Source of the DNA: Balaenoptera acutorostrata
Lineage: Eukaryota > Chordata > Mammalia > Artiodactyla > Balaenopteridae
DNA length: 64,000 nt
Direction of reading: 5' to 3'
Assembly (NCBI RefSeq): GCF_949987535.1
Contig: NC_080064.1
Location: forward strand, 126,446,708-126,510,707
Shown here: in pieces, positions 11,001 through 24,017 of the stretch
Numbering within the stretch: the stretch's first letter is position 1
How the letters are laid out: each line of letters opens with the position of its first letter
Translations under genes and position numbers: made by a program
Notes under the pieces: generated by a model
The model's input: the letters and a program-made list of their open reading frames with translations, nothing else
The model's database searches: none
What the model was told of the DNA's origin: nothing

Positions 11001-12137
11001 AGAAAATTTTCAAGAAGTCAATAAGAGGAAGGAAGTTGTACTCACGCTTTAAAAAAAAGGAAAAGAAAAAAAAGGACATGCCTAAAGCTCAGTATAAGGA
11101 ATTATTAGCCATAGGCAAATTCAAATTCAAAAAGGTTTCAGCTCACACCAGTCATGACCATCAGCAAAAAGTCTACAAACTATAAATGCTGAAGGGGTTT
11201 TAGAGAACTGTGTACCTTCTAGCTGCTGGTGGGATGTAAAGTGGTAACAGCACTAACGCAAACTGAATCGAGCTGCTTTACAAGGTAAAACCTGAGCTAC
11301 CATATGATGCGGCAGGGCACCTTTTGGGCCTATAACCTAAGACCACCAGAATCGGAAAGACAGAGGCAGGCAAATGTGCACTGCAGCAATATTGAAATAG
11401 CCAAGAAATGGAAGCAAAAAAAGATCCATAAACAGATGAATGGACAAAAAGAAGAGGTATATGGACAGCATGGAATAGTAGCCTCGGAAAAAAAATAAAC
11501 AATGCCGTGTTCAGGACTACAGTTGAGCCTAGAAATAATCATATAAGGTTAAGTAAGTCAAAAAGGTATGACAAATATCCTATGATATCATTTATACATG
11601 TTATCCTAAGATTGCTACCAATGAACATATTTCCACAAAAAAAGACACTCACAGACTTATCAAATAAACTAATTGTTAGCCAAAATGAAAGGTGGGAGGA
11701 TGGGTAAATTAGGACTATGGGGTTAACATACATATAGTAATGTTTGTTAAATGTATATAAACAAAAAACATACAAACTATATAAATTATATAATCACAAT
11801 ACCTTTAAAATATACATTCTGTAATTCCATACATGCTAACATGATCCGAAGAGGAACAGACATATGTGTGAATCATTGAGTAGATTCTGTACAGCCAGAC
11901 AATCAAAACACTCTAATCAAATTTACTCCGATAAGAAATAGAAATTAAATTTAAAAAACAAACATAAGTAAGGAGACATAAAGTTCTGGGGGCTTGTCCC
12001 AGCACATTCCACTCTAGTTTACAACCTCGGAACACTACCTCCAGGAAGACTCTGTTGCCCTAGTAACAAGAATTGAGAATGTAATAATGCTGCTGCCTTG
12101 TGGCTGTTTCCCACAACAGCAGCTTTAAACACACTGC
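8093..12137 (+). repeat. HOR unit 3, regular A-B-C
   Basis: Monomer A is 8093-9334, B is 9335-10899 and C is 10900-12137. The unit is 4045 bp because the A-run at the end of the SINE tail is one base shorter. B has markers cttaccgc near 10227, tatgtgaaatg near 10504, gcaggttc near 10643 and a CpG-to-CpA change at 10790-10791. These group it with the B monomers at 13380, 16183 and 23032. Confidence 0.95.
10015..10320 (+). mobile_element. CHR-type SINE, unit 3 copy
   Basis: Same insertion point. Has cttaccgc near 10227 and an A-run one base shorter. Confidence 0.87.
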
Positions 12138-14058
12138 TAATGGTTGCTTCATAGTCACAAGGATTGCAGGGCTCTAAATGACACCTGCCCTCAAGAAATG
12201 CCCTGGAGTGGGGAATAGGCAAGAAAATTCAACACATGAGAAATTTTTCAAGAAGTCAATATGAAGAGGGAAGTTGTACTCACTCTTTATCAAAAAAAGG
12301 AAAAGAAAAAAAAGGACATGCTTAAAGCTCAGTATAAGGAATTATTAGCCACATGCAAATTCAAATTCAAAAAGGTTTCAGCTCACACCAGTCATGACCA
12401 TCAGCAAAAAGACTACAAACTATAAATGCTTAAGGGGTTTGAGAAAAATGTGTACCTTCTAGCTGCTCGTGGGATGTAAAGTGGTAACAGCACTAACGAA
12501 AACTGAATGGAGCTGCTACAAAGGTAAAAATTGAGCTACCATATGATGCGGCAGGGCACCTTTTGGGCCTATAACCTAAGACCACCAGAATCGGAAAGAC
12601 AGAGGCAGGCAAATGTGAACTGCAACAACATTGATATAGCCAAGACATGGAAGCAAAAAAAAGGTCCATAAACAGATGAATGGACAAAGACGAAGTGGTA
12701 TACGTACCAAATGGAATAGAAGCCTCGGGAACAAAATGAACAATGCCGTTTTCAGGACTACAGTTGAGCCTAGAAATAATCATATAAGGTTAAGTAAGTC
12801 AAAAGGGTATGACAAATATCCTATGATATCATTTATACATGTTATCCTAAGATTGCTACCAATGAACATATTTCCACAAAAAAAGACACTCACAGACTTA
12901 TCAAATAAACTAATGGTTAGCCAAACTGAAAGGTGGGAGGATGGGTAAATTAGGACTATGGCGTTTACATACATATACTAATGTATGTTAAATGTATGTA
13001 AACATATAACAGATAAACTATATGAATTATATAATCACCAATACCTTTAAAATATATATTGTGTAATCACATACATGCTAACAGGATCCGAAGATGAACA
13101 GACATATGTATGAATCATTGAGCAGATTCTGTACAGCCAGACAATGAAAACACTCTAATCAAATTTACTCCGATAAGAAATAGAAATTAAATTTAAAAAA
13201 CAAACAGAAGTAAGGAGACATAAACTTCTCGGGGCTTCTCCCAGCACATTCCACTCTAACTCACAACCTCGGAACACTACCTAGAGGAAGACTCTGTTGC
13301 CCTAGTAACAAGAGTTGAGAACGTAATAATGCTGCCGCCTTGTGGCTGTTTCCCACAACAGCAGCTTTATACCCAGTGCCTATTGTTGCTTAATAGTCAC
13401 AAGGACTGCAGGGCACTAAATGACACCTGCCTTCAAAAAGGCCCTGGGGTAGGGAATAGGCAAGAAAATTCAACACATGAGAAATTTTTCAGGAAGTCAA
13501 TATGAAGAGGGAAGTTGTACTCACTCTTTAACAAAAAAAGGAAAAGAAGAAAAAGGGGATGCCTAAAGCTCAGTGTAAGGAATTATTAGCCACATGCCTA
13601 TCCAACCTCCAAAAAGGTTTCAGCTCACACAGGTCAAATGGCCATCAGCAAAAAGTCCACAAACTATAAATGCAGAAGGGGTTTTAGAGAACTCTGTACC
13701 TCCTAGCTCTGGTGGGATCTAAAGTGGTAACAGCACTAACAAAAACGGAATGGAGCTGCTTTACAAGGTAAAAACTGAGCTACCATATGATGCGACAGGG
13801 CACCTTTTGAGCCTATTAACTAAGACCACCAGAATCGGAAAGACAGAGGCAGGCAAATGTGCACTGCAGCAATATTGAAATAGCCAAGACATGGAAGCAA
13901 AAAAAAGGTCCATAAACAGATGAATGGACAAAGACGAAGTGGTATACGTACCAAATGGAATAGAAGCCTCGGGAACAAAATGAACAATGCCGTTTTCAGG
14001 ACTACATTTGAGCCTAGAAATAATCATATAAGGTTAAGTAAGTCAAAAGGGTATGACA

Positions 14059-14365
14059 GGGGCTTCCCTGGTGGCGCAGTGATAGAGAATCTGCCTGCTA
14101 ATGCAGGGGACGCGGGTTCGAGCCCTGGTCTGGGAGGATCCCACGTGCCACAGAGCAACTGGGACCGTGAGCCACAACTGCTGAGCCTGCGCATCTGGAG
14201 CCTGTGCCCCGCAACGGAAGGGGCCACGATAGTGAGAGGCCCGCGCACCGCAATGAAGAGTGGCCCCCGCTTACCGCAACTAGAGAAAGCCCTCGCACGA
14301 AACGAAGACCCAACACAGCTAAATAAATAGATAAATAAATAAATAAAGTAGCTATTAATTAAAAA
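14059..14365 (+). mobile_element. CHR-type SINE, unit 4 first copy
   Basis: Same insertion point. Shares the cttaccgc variant with the copies at 10015, 16862 and 23711. The upstream host sequence has catttgag near 14006. Confidence 0.87.
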
Positions 14366-14944
14366 AAAAGGGTATGACAAATATCCTATGATATCATTTA
14401 TACATGTTATCCTAAGATTGCTACCAATGAACATATTTCCACAAAAAAAGACACTCACAGACTTATCAAATAAACTAATGGTTAGCCAAAATGAAAGGTC
14501 GGAGGATGGGTAAATTAGGACTATGGTGTTTACATACATATACTAATGTATGTGAAATGTATATAAACATATAACAGAAAAACTATATGAATTATATAAT
14601 CACCAATACCTTTAAAATATATATTGTGTAATCACATACATGCTAACAGGATCCGAAGATGAACAGACATATGTATGAATCATTGAGCAGGTTCTGTACA
14701 GCCAGACAATCAAAACACTCTAATCAAATTTACTCCGATAAGAAATAGAAATTAAATTGAAAAAACAAACAGAAGTAAGGAGACATGAAGTTCTGGGGGA
14801 TTGTCCCAGCACATTCCACTCTAGTTTACAACCTCAGAACACTACCTCCAGGAAGACTCTGTTGCCCTAGTAACAAGAGTTGAGAACGTAATAATGCTGC
14901 CGCCTTGTGGCTGTTTCCCACAACAGCAGCTTTATACCCAGTGC

Positions 14945-16182
14945 CAATTGTTGCTTAATAGTCACAAGGACTGCAGGGCTCTAAATGACACCTGCCCTCA
15001 AAAAATGCCCTGCGGTAGGGAATAGGCAAGAAAATTCAAGACATGAGAAAATTTTCAAGAAGTCAATAAGAGGAAGGAAGTTGTACTCTCGCTTTAAAAA
15101 AAAGGAAAAGAAAAAAAAGGACATGCCTAAAGCTCAGTATAAGGAATTATTAGCCATAGGCAAATTCAAATTCAAAAAGGTTTCAGCTCACACCAGTCAT
15201 GACCATCAGCAAAAAGTCTACAAACTATAAATGCTGAAGGGGTTTTAGAGAACTGTGTACCTTCTAGCTGCTGGTGGGATGTAAAGTGGTAACAGCACTA
15301 ACGCAAACTGAATCGAGCTGCTTTACAAGGTAAAACCTGAGCTACCATATGATGCGGCAGGGCACCTTTTGGGCCTATAACCTAAGACCACCAGAATCGG
15401 AAAGACAGAGGCAGGCAAATGTGCACTGCAGCAATATTGAAATAGCCAAGAAATGGAAGCAAAAAAAGATCCATAAACAGATGAATGGACAAAAAGAAGA
15501 GGTATATGGACAGCATGGAATAGTAGCCTCGGAAAAAAAATAAACAATGCCGTGTTCAGGACTACAGTTGAGCCTAGAAATAATCATATAAGGTTAAGTA
15601 AGTCAAAAAGGTATGACAAATATCCTATGATATCATTTATACATGTTATCCTAAGATTGCTACCAATGAACATATTTCCACAAAAAAAGACACTCACAGA
15701 CTTATCAAATAAACTAATTGTTAGCCGAAATGAAAGGTGGGAGGATGGGTAAATTAGGACTATGGCGTTTACATACATATACTAATGTATGTTAAATGTA
15801 TGTAAACATATAACAGATAAACTATATAAATTATATAATCACAATACCTTTAAAATATACATTCTGTAATTCCATACATGCTAACATGATCCGAAGATGA
15901 ACAGACATATGTATGAATCATTGAGCAGATTCTGTACAGCCAGACAATGAAAACACTCTAATCAAATTTACTCCGATAAGAAATAGAAATTAAATTTAAA
16001 AAACAAACAGAAGTAAGGAGACATAAACTTCTCGGGGCTTCTCCCAGCACATTCCACTCTAACTCACAACCTCGGAACACTACCTAGAGGAAGACTCTGT
16101 TGCCCTAGTAACAAGAGTTGAGAACGTAATAATGCTGCCGCCTTGTGGCTGTTTCCCACAACAGCAGCTTTATACCCAGTGC
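14945..16182 (+). repeat. Mosaic monomer X (C/A recombinant), first copy
   Basis: Type C up to about 15727 (cgaaat). It is type A at 15766-15820 (gcgtttac, gtatgtaaac, cagataaac), type C again at 15828-15890 (tataaatt, cacaatacc, aacatgatcc) and type A from 15898 to the end (gatgaac, aatgaaaac, acttctcgg). A B monomer follows. The pattern C-A-C-A implies a crossover together with a patch of gene conversion or mismatch repair. Confidence 0.92.
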
Positions 16183-16861
16183 CTATTGTTGCTTAATAGT
16201 CACAAGGACTGCAGGGCACTAAATGACACCTGCCTTCAAAAAGGCCCTGGGGTAGGGAATAGGCAAGAAAATTCAACACATGAGAAATTTTTCAGGAAGC
16301 CAATATGAAGAGGGAAGTTGTACTCACTCTTTAACAAAAAAAGGAAAAGAAGAAAAAGGGGATGCCTAAAGCTCAGTGTAAGGAATTATTAGCCACATGC
16401 CTATCCAACCTCCAAAAAGGTTTCAGCTCACACAGGTCAAATGGCCATCAGCAAAAAGTCCACAAACTATAAATGCAGAAGGGGTTTTAGAGAACTCTGT
16501 ACCTCCTAGCTCTGGTGGGATCTAAAGTGGTAACAGCACTAACAAAAACGGAATGGAGCTGCTTTACAAGGTAAAAACTGAGCTACCATATGATGCGACA
16601 GGGCACCTTTTGAGCCTATTAACTAAGACCACCAGAATCGGAAAGACAGAGGCAGGCAAATGTGCACTGCAGAAATATTGAAATAGCCAAGACATGGAAG
16701 CAAAAAAAAGGTCCATAAACAGATGAATGGACAAAGACGAAGTGGTATACGTACCAAATGGAATAGAAGCCTCGGGAACAAAATGAACAATGCCGTTTTC
16801 AGGACTACATTTGAGCCTAGAAATAATCATATAAGGTTAAGTAAGTCAAAAGGGTATGACA

Positions 16862-17168
16862 GGGGCTTCCCTGGTGGCGCAGTGATAGAGAATCTGCCTG
16901 CTAATGCAGGGGACGCGGGTTCGAGCCCTGGTCTGGGAGGATCCCACGTGCCACAGAGCAACTGGGACCGTGAGCCACAACTGCTGAGCCTGCGCATCTG
17001 GAGCCTGTGCCCCGCAACGGAAGGGGCCACGATAGTGAGAGGCCCGCGCACCGCAATGAAGAGTGGCCCCCGCTTACCGCAACTAGAGAAAGCCCTCGCA
17101 CGAAACGAAGACCCAACACAGCTAAATAAATAGATAAATAAATAAATAAAGTAGCTATTAATTAAAAA
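16862..17168 (+). mobile_element. CHR-type SINE, unit 4 second copy
   Basis: Only 2803 bp after the previous copy instead of 4046, because one monomer is missing between them. Same variants as the copy at 14059. Confidence 0.87.
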
Positions 17169-20100
17169 AAAAGGGTATGACAAATATCCTATGATATCAT
17201 TTATACATGTTATCCTAAGATTGCTACCAATGAACATATTTCCACAAAAAAAGACACTCACAGACTTATCAAATAAACTAATGGTTAGCCAAAATGAAAG
17301 GTCGGAGGATGGGTAAATTAGGACTATGGTGTTTACATACATATACTAATGTATGTGAAATGTATATAAACATATAACAGAAAAACTATATGAATTATAT
17401 AATCACCAATACCTTTAAAATATATATTGTGTAATCACATACATGCTAACAGGATCCGAAGATGAACAGACATATGTATGAATCATTGAGCAGGTTCTGT
17501 ACAGCCAGACAATCAAAACACTCTAATCAAATTTACTCCGATAAGAAATAGAAATTAAATTGAAAAAACAAACAGAAGTAAGGAGACATGAAGTTCTGGG
17601 GGCTTGTCCCAGCACATTCCACTCTAGTTTACAACCTCAGAACACTACCTCCAGGAAGACTCTGTTGCCCTAGTAACAAGAGTTGAGAACGTAATAATGC
17701 TGCCGCCTTGTGGCTGTTTCCCACAACAGCAGCTTTATACCCAGTGCCAATTGTTGCTTAATAGTCACAAGGACTGCAGGGCTCTAAATGACACCTGCCC
17801 TCAAAAAATGCCCTGCGGTAGGGAATAGGCAAGAAAATTCAAGACATGAGAAAATTTTCAAGAAGTCAATAAGAGGAAGGAAGTTGTACTCACGCTTTAA
17901 AAAAAAGGAAAAGAAAAAAAAGGACATGCCTAAAGCTCAGTATAAGGAATTATTAGCCATAGGCAAATTCAAATTCAAAAAGGTTTCAGCTCACACCAGT
18001 CATGACCATCAGCAAAAAGTCTACAAACTATAAATGCTGAAGGGGTTTTAGAGAACTGTGTACCTTCTAGCTGCTGGTGGGATGTAAAGTGGTAACAGCA
18101 CTAACGCAAACTGAATCGAGCTGCTTTACAAGGTAAAACCTGAGCTACCATATGATGCGGCAGGGCACCTTTTGGGCCTATAACCTAAGACCACCAGAAT
18201 CGGAAAGACAGAGGCAGGCAAATGTGCACTGCAGCAATATTGAAATAGCCAAGAAATGGAAGCAAAAAAAGATCCATAAACAGATGAATGGACAAAAAGA
18301 AGAGGTATATGGACAGCATGGAATAGTAGCCTCGGAAAAAAAATAAACAATGCCGTGTTCAGGACTACAGTTGAGCCTAGAAATAATCATATAAGGTTAA
18401 GTAAGTCAAAAAGGTATGACAAATATCCTATGATATCATTTATACATGTTATCCTAAGATTGCTACCAATGAACATATTTCCACAAAAAAAGACACTCAC
18501 AGACTTATCAAATAAACTAATTGTTAGCCGAAATGAAAGGTGGGAGGATGGGTAAATTAGGACTATGGGGTTAACATACATATAGTAATGTTTGTTAAAT
18601 GTATATAAACAAAAAACATACAAACTATATAAATTATATAATCACAATACCTTTAAAATATACATTCTGTAATTCCATACATGCTAACATGATCCGAAGA
18701 GGAACAGACATATGTGTGAATCATTGAGTAGATTCTGTACAGCCAGACAATCAAAACACTCTAATCAAATTTACTCTGATAAGAAATAGAAATTAAATTT
18801 AAAAAACAAACATAAGTAAGGAGACATGAAGTTCTGGGGGCTTGTCCCAGCACATTCCACTCTAGTTTACAACCTCGGAACACTACCTCCAGGAAGACTC
18901 TGTTGCCCTAGTAACAAGAGTTGAGAATGTAATAATGCTGCTGCCTTGTGGCTGTTTCCCACAACAGCAGCTTTAAACACACTGCTAATGGTTGCTTCAT
19001 AGTCACAAGGATTGCAGGGCTCTAAATGACACCTGCCCTCAAGAAATGCCCTGGAGTGGGGAACAGGCAAGAAAATTCAACACATGAGAAATTTTTCAAG
19101 AAGTCAATATGAAGAGGGAAGTTGTACTCACTCTTTATCAAAAAAAGGAAAAGAAAAAAAAGGACATGCTTAAAGCTCAGTATAAGGAATTATTAGCCAC
19201 ATGCAAATTCAAATTCAAAAAGTTTTCAGCTCACACCAGTCATGACCATCAGCAAAAAGACTACAAACTATAAATGCTTAAGGGGTTTGAGAAAAATGTG
19301 TACCTTCTAGCTGCTCGTGGGATGTAAAGTGGTAACAGCACTAACGAAAACTGAATGGAGCTGCTACAAAGGTAAAAATTGAGCTACCATATGATGCGGC
19401 AGGGCACCTTTTGGGCCTATAACCTAAGACCACCAGAATCGGAAAGACAGAGGCAGGCAAATGTGAACTGCAACAACATTGATATAGCCAAGACATGGAA
19501 GCAAAAAAAAGGTCCATAAACAGATGAATGGACAAAGACGAAGTGGTATACGTACCAAATGGAATAGAAGCCTCGGGGACAAAATGAACAATGCCGTTTT
19601 CAGGACTACAGTTGAGCCTAGAAATAATCATATAAGGTTAAGTAAGTCAAAAGGGTATGACAAATATCCTATGATATCATTTATACATGTTATCCTAAGA
19701 TTGCTACCAATGAACATATTTCCACAAAAAAAGACACTCACAGACTTATCAAATAAACTAATGGTTAGCCAAAATGAAAGGTGGGAGGATGGGTAAATTA
19801 GGACTATGGCGTTTACATACATATACTAATGTATGTTAAATGTATGTAAACATATAACAGATAAACTATATGAATTATATAATCACCAATACCTTTAAAA
19901 TATATATTGTGTAATCACATACATGCTAACAGGATCCGAAGATGAACAGACATATGTATGAATCATTGAGCAGATTCTGTACAGCCAGACAATGAAAACA
20001 CTCTAATCAAATTTACTCCGATAAGAAATAGAAATTAAATTTAAAAAACAAACAGAAGTAAGGAGACATAAACTTCTCGGGGCTTCTCCCAGCACATTCC

Positions 20101-20907
20101 ACTCTAACTCACAACCTCGGAACACTACCTAGAGGAAGACTCTGTTGCCCTAGTAACAAGAGTTGAGAACGTAATAATGCTGCCGCCTTGTGGCTGTTTC
20201 CCACAACAGCAGCTTTATACCCAGTGCCTATTGTTGCTTAATAGTCACAAGGACTGCAGGGCACTAAATGACACCTGCCTTCAAAAAAGGCCCTGGGGTA
20301 GGGAATAGGCAAGAAAATTCAACACATGAGAAAATTTTCAGGAAGTCAATATGAAGAGGGAAGTTGTACTCACTCTTTAACAAAAAAAGGAAAAGAAGAA
20401 AAAGGGGATGCCTAAAGCTCAGTGTAAGGAATTATTAGCCACATGCCTATCCAACCTCCAAAAAGGTTTCAGCTCACACAGGTCAAATGGCCATCAGCAA
20501 AAAGTCCACAAACTATAAATGCAGAAGGGGTTTTAGAGAACTCTGTACCTCCTAGCTCTGGTGGGATCTAAAGTGGTAACAGCACTAACAAAAACGGAAT
20601 GGAGCTGCTTTACAAGGTAAAAACTGAGCTACCATATGATGCGACAGGGCACCTTTTGAGCCTATTAACTAAGACCACCAGAATCGGAAAGACAGAGGCA
20701 GGCAAATGTGCACTGCAGCAATATTGAAATAGCCAAGACATGGAAGCAAAAAAAAGGTCCATAAACAGATGAATGGACAAAGACGAAGTGGTATACGTAC
20801 CAAATGGAATAGAAGCCTCGGGAACAAAATGAACAATGCCGTTTTCAGGACTACAGTTGAGCCTAGAAATAATCATATAAGGTTAAGTAAGTCAAAAGGG
20901 TATGACA

Positions 20908-21214
20908 GGGGCTTCCCTGGTGGCGCAGTGATAGAGAATCTGCCTGCTAATGCAGGGGACGCGGGTTCGAGCCCTGGTCTGGGAGGATCCCACGTGCCAC
21001 AGAGCAACTGGGACCGTGAGCCACAACTGCTGAGCCTGCGCATCTGGAGCCTGTGCCCCGCAACGGAAGGGGCCACGATAGTGAGAGGCCCGCGCACCGC
21101 AATGAAGAGTGGCCCCCGCTTGCCGCAACTAGAGAAAGCCCTCGCACGAAACGAAGACCCAACACAGCTAAATAAATAGATAAATAAATAAATAAAGTAG
21201 CTATTAATTAAAAA
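20908..21214 (+). mobile_element. CHR-type SINE, unit 5 first copy
   Basis: Same insertion point, with the common cttgccgc form. Confidence 0.87.
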
Positions 21215-21793
21215 AAAAGGGTATGACAAATATCCTATGATATCATTTATACATGTTATCCTAAGATTGCTACCAATGAACATATTTCCACAAAAAAAGA
21301 CACTCACAGACTTATCAAATAAACTAATGGTTAGCCAAAATGAAAGGTGGGAGGATGGGTAAATTAGGACTATGGTGTTTACATACATATACTAATGTAT
21401 GTTAAATGTATATAAACATATAACAGAAAAACTATATGAATTATATAATCACCAATACCTTTAAAATATATATTGTGTAATCACATACATGCTAACAGGA
21501 TCCGAAGATGAACAGACATATGTATGAATCATTGAGCAGGTTCTGTACAGCCAGACAATCAAAACACTCTAATCAAATTTACTCCGATAAGAAATAGAAA
21601 TTAAATTGAAAAAACAAACAGAAGTAAGGAGACATGAAGTTCTGGGGGCTTGTCCCAGCACATTCCACTCTAGTTTACAACCTCGGAACACTACCTCCAG
21701 GAAGACTCTGTTGCCCTAGTAACAAGAGTTGAGAACGTAATAATGCTGCCGCCTTGTGGCTGTTTCCCACAACAGCAGCTTTATACCCAGTGC

Positions 21794-23031
21794 CAATTGT
21801 TGCTTAATAGTCACAAGGACTGCAGGGCTCTAAATGACACCTGCCCTCAAAAAATGCCCTGCGGTAGGGAATAGGCAAGAAAATTCAAGACATGAGAAAA
21901 TTTTCAAGAAGTCAATAAGAGGAAGGAAGTTGTACTCACGCTTTAAAAAAAAGGAAAAGAAAAAAAAGGACATGCCTAAAGCTCAGTATAAGGAATTATT
22001 AGCCATAGGCAAATTCAAATTCAAAAAGGTTTCAGCTCACACCAGTCATGACCATCAGCAAAAAGTCTACAAACTATAAATGCTGAAGGGGTTTTAGAGA
22101 ACTGTGTACCTTCTAGCTGCTGGTGGGATGTAAAGTGGTAACAGCACTAACGCAAACTGAATCGAGCTGCTTTACAAGGTAAAACCTGAGCTACCATATG
22201 ATGCGGCAGGGCACCTTTTGGGCCTATAACCTAAGACCACCAGAATCGGAAAGACAGAGGCAGGCAAATGTGCACTGCAGCAATATTGAAATAGCCAAGA
22301 AATGGAAGCAAAAAAAGATCCATAAACAGATGAATGGACAAAAAGAAGAGGTATATGGACAGCATGGAATAGTAGCCTCGGAAAAAAAATAAACAATGCC
22401 GTGTTCAGGACTACAGTTGAGCCTAGAAATAATCATATAAGGTTAAGTAAGTCAAAAAGGTATGACAAATATCCTATGATATCATTTATACATGTTATCC
22501 TAAGATTGCTACCAATGAACATATTTCCACAAAAAAAGACACTCACAGACTTATCAAATAAACTAATTGTTAGCCGAAATGAAAGGTGGGAGGATGGGTA
22601 AATTAGGACTATGGCGTTTACATACATATACTAATGTATGTTAAATGTATGTAAACATATAACAGATAAACTATATAAATTATATAATCACAATACCTTT
22701 AAAATATACATTCTGTAATTCCATACATGCTAACATGATCCGAAGATGAACAGACATATGTATGAATCATTGAGCAGATTCTGTACAGCCAGACAATGAA
22801 AACACTCTAATCAAATTTACTCCGATAAGAAATAGAAATTAAATTTAAAAAACAAACAGAAGTAAGGAGACATAAACTTCTCGGGGCTTCTCCCAGCACA
22901 TTCCACTCTAACTCACAACCTCGGAACACTACCTAGAGGAAGACTCTGTTGCCCTAGTAACAAGAGTTGAGAACGTAATAATGCTGCCGCCTTGTGGCTG
23001 TTTCCCACAACAGCAGCTTTATACCCAGTGC
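21794..23031 (+). repeat. Mosaic monomer X, second copy
   Basis: The same C-A-C-A switches as at 14945, at about 22615, 22677 and 22747. It differs from the first copy by ctcacgc near 21935 where the first has ctctcgc near 15086. It is therefore a duplicate of the same event. Confidence 0.92.
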
Positions 23032-23710
23032 CTATTGTTGCTTAATAGTCACAAGGACTGCAGGGCACTAAATGACACCTGCCTTCAAAAAGGCCCTGGG
23101 GTAGGGAATAGGCAAGAAAATTCAACACATGAGAAATTTTTCAGGAAGCCAATATGAAGAGGGAAGTTGTACTCACTCTTTAACAAAAAAAGGAAAAGAA
23201 GAAAAAGGGGATGCCTAAAGCTCAGTGTAAGGAATTATTAGCCACATGCCTATCCAACCTCCAAAAAGGTTTCAGCTCACACAGGTCAAATGGCCATCAG
23301 CAAAAAGTCCACAAACTATAAATGCAGAAGGGGTTTTAGAGAACTCTGTACCTCCTAGCTCTGGTGGGATCTAAAGTGGTAACAGCACTAACAAAAACGG
23401 AATGGAGCTGCTTTACAAGGTAAAAACTGAGCTACCATATGATGCGACAGGGCACCTTTTGAGCCTATTAACTAAGACCACCAGAATCGGAAAGACAGAG
23501 GCAGGCAAATGTGCACTGCAGAAATATTGAAATAGCCAAGACATGGAAGCAAAAAAAAGGTCCATAAACAGATGAATGGACAAAGACGAAGTGGTATACG
23601 TACCAAATGGAATAGAAGCCTCGGGAACAAAATGAACAATGCCGTTTTCAGGACTACATTTGAGCCTAGAAATAATCATATAAGGTTAAGTAAGTCAAAA
23701 GGGTATGACA

Positions 23711-24017
23711 GGGGCTTCCCTGGTGGCGCAGTGATAGAGAATCTGCCTGCTAATGCAGGGGACGCGGGTTCGAGCCCTGGTCTGGGAGGATCCCACGTGC
23801 CACAGAGCAACTGGGACCGTGAGCCACAACTGCTGAGCCTGCGCATCTGGAGCCTGTGCCCCGCAACGGAAGGGGCCACGATAGTGAGAGGCCCGCGCAC
23901 CGCAATGAAGAGTGGCCCCCGCTTACCGCAACTAGAGAAAGCCCTCGCACGAAACGAAGACCCAACACAGCTAAATAAATAGATAAATAAATAAATAAAG
24001 TAGCTATTAATTAAAAA
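23711..24017 (+). mobile_element. CHR-type SINE, unit 5 second copy
   Basis: 2803 bp after the previous copy. Carries cttaccgc like the copies at 14059 and 16862. Confidence 0.87.

Larger units (their letters stand above)
12138..18985 (+). repeat. Irregular unit 4, five monomers A-B-X-B-C
   Basis: Monomers are A 12138-13379, B 13380-14944, X 14945-16182, B 16183-17747 and C 17748-18985. X begins as type C and ends as type A and is followed directly by a B, so one C-A boundary (about 1.24 kb) is missing relative to two full HORs (6848 bp instead of 8092). The two B monomers in this unit are almost identical to each other. That is what an unequal exchange between a C and the A one unit earlier would give, since that A is followed by the first B. 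Confidence 0.93.
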
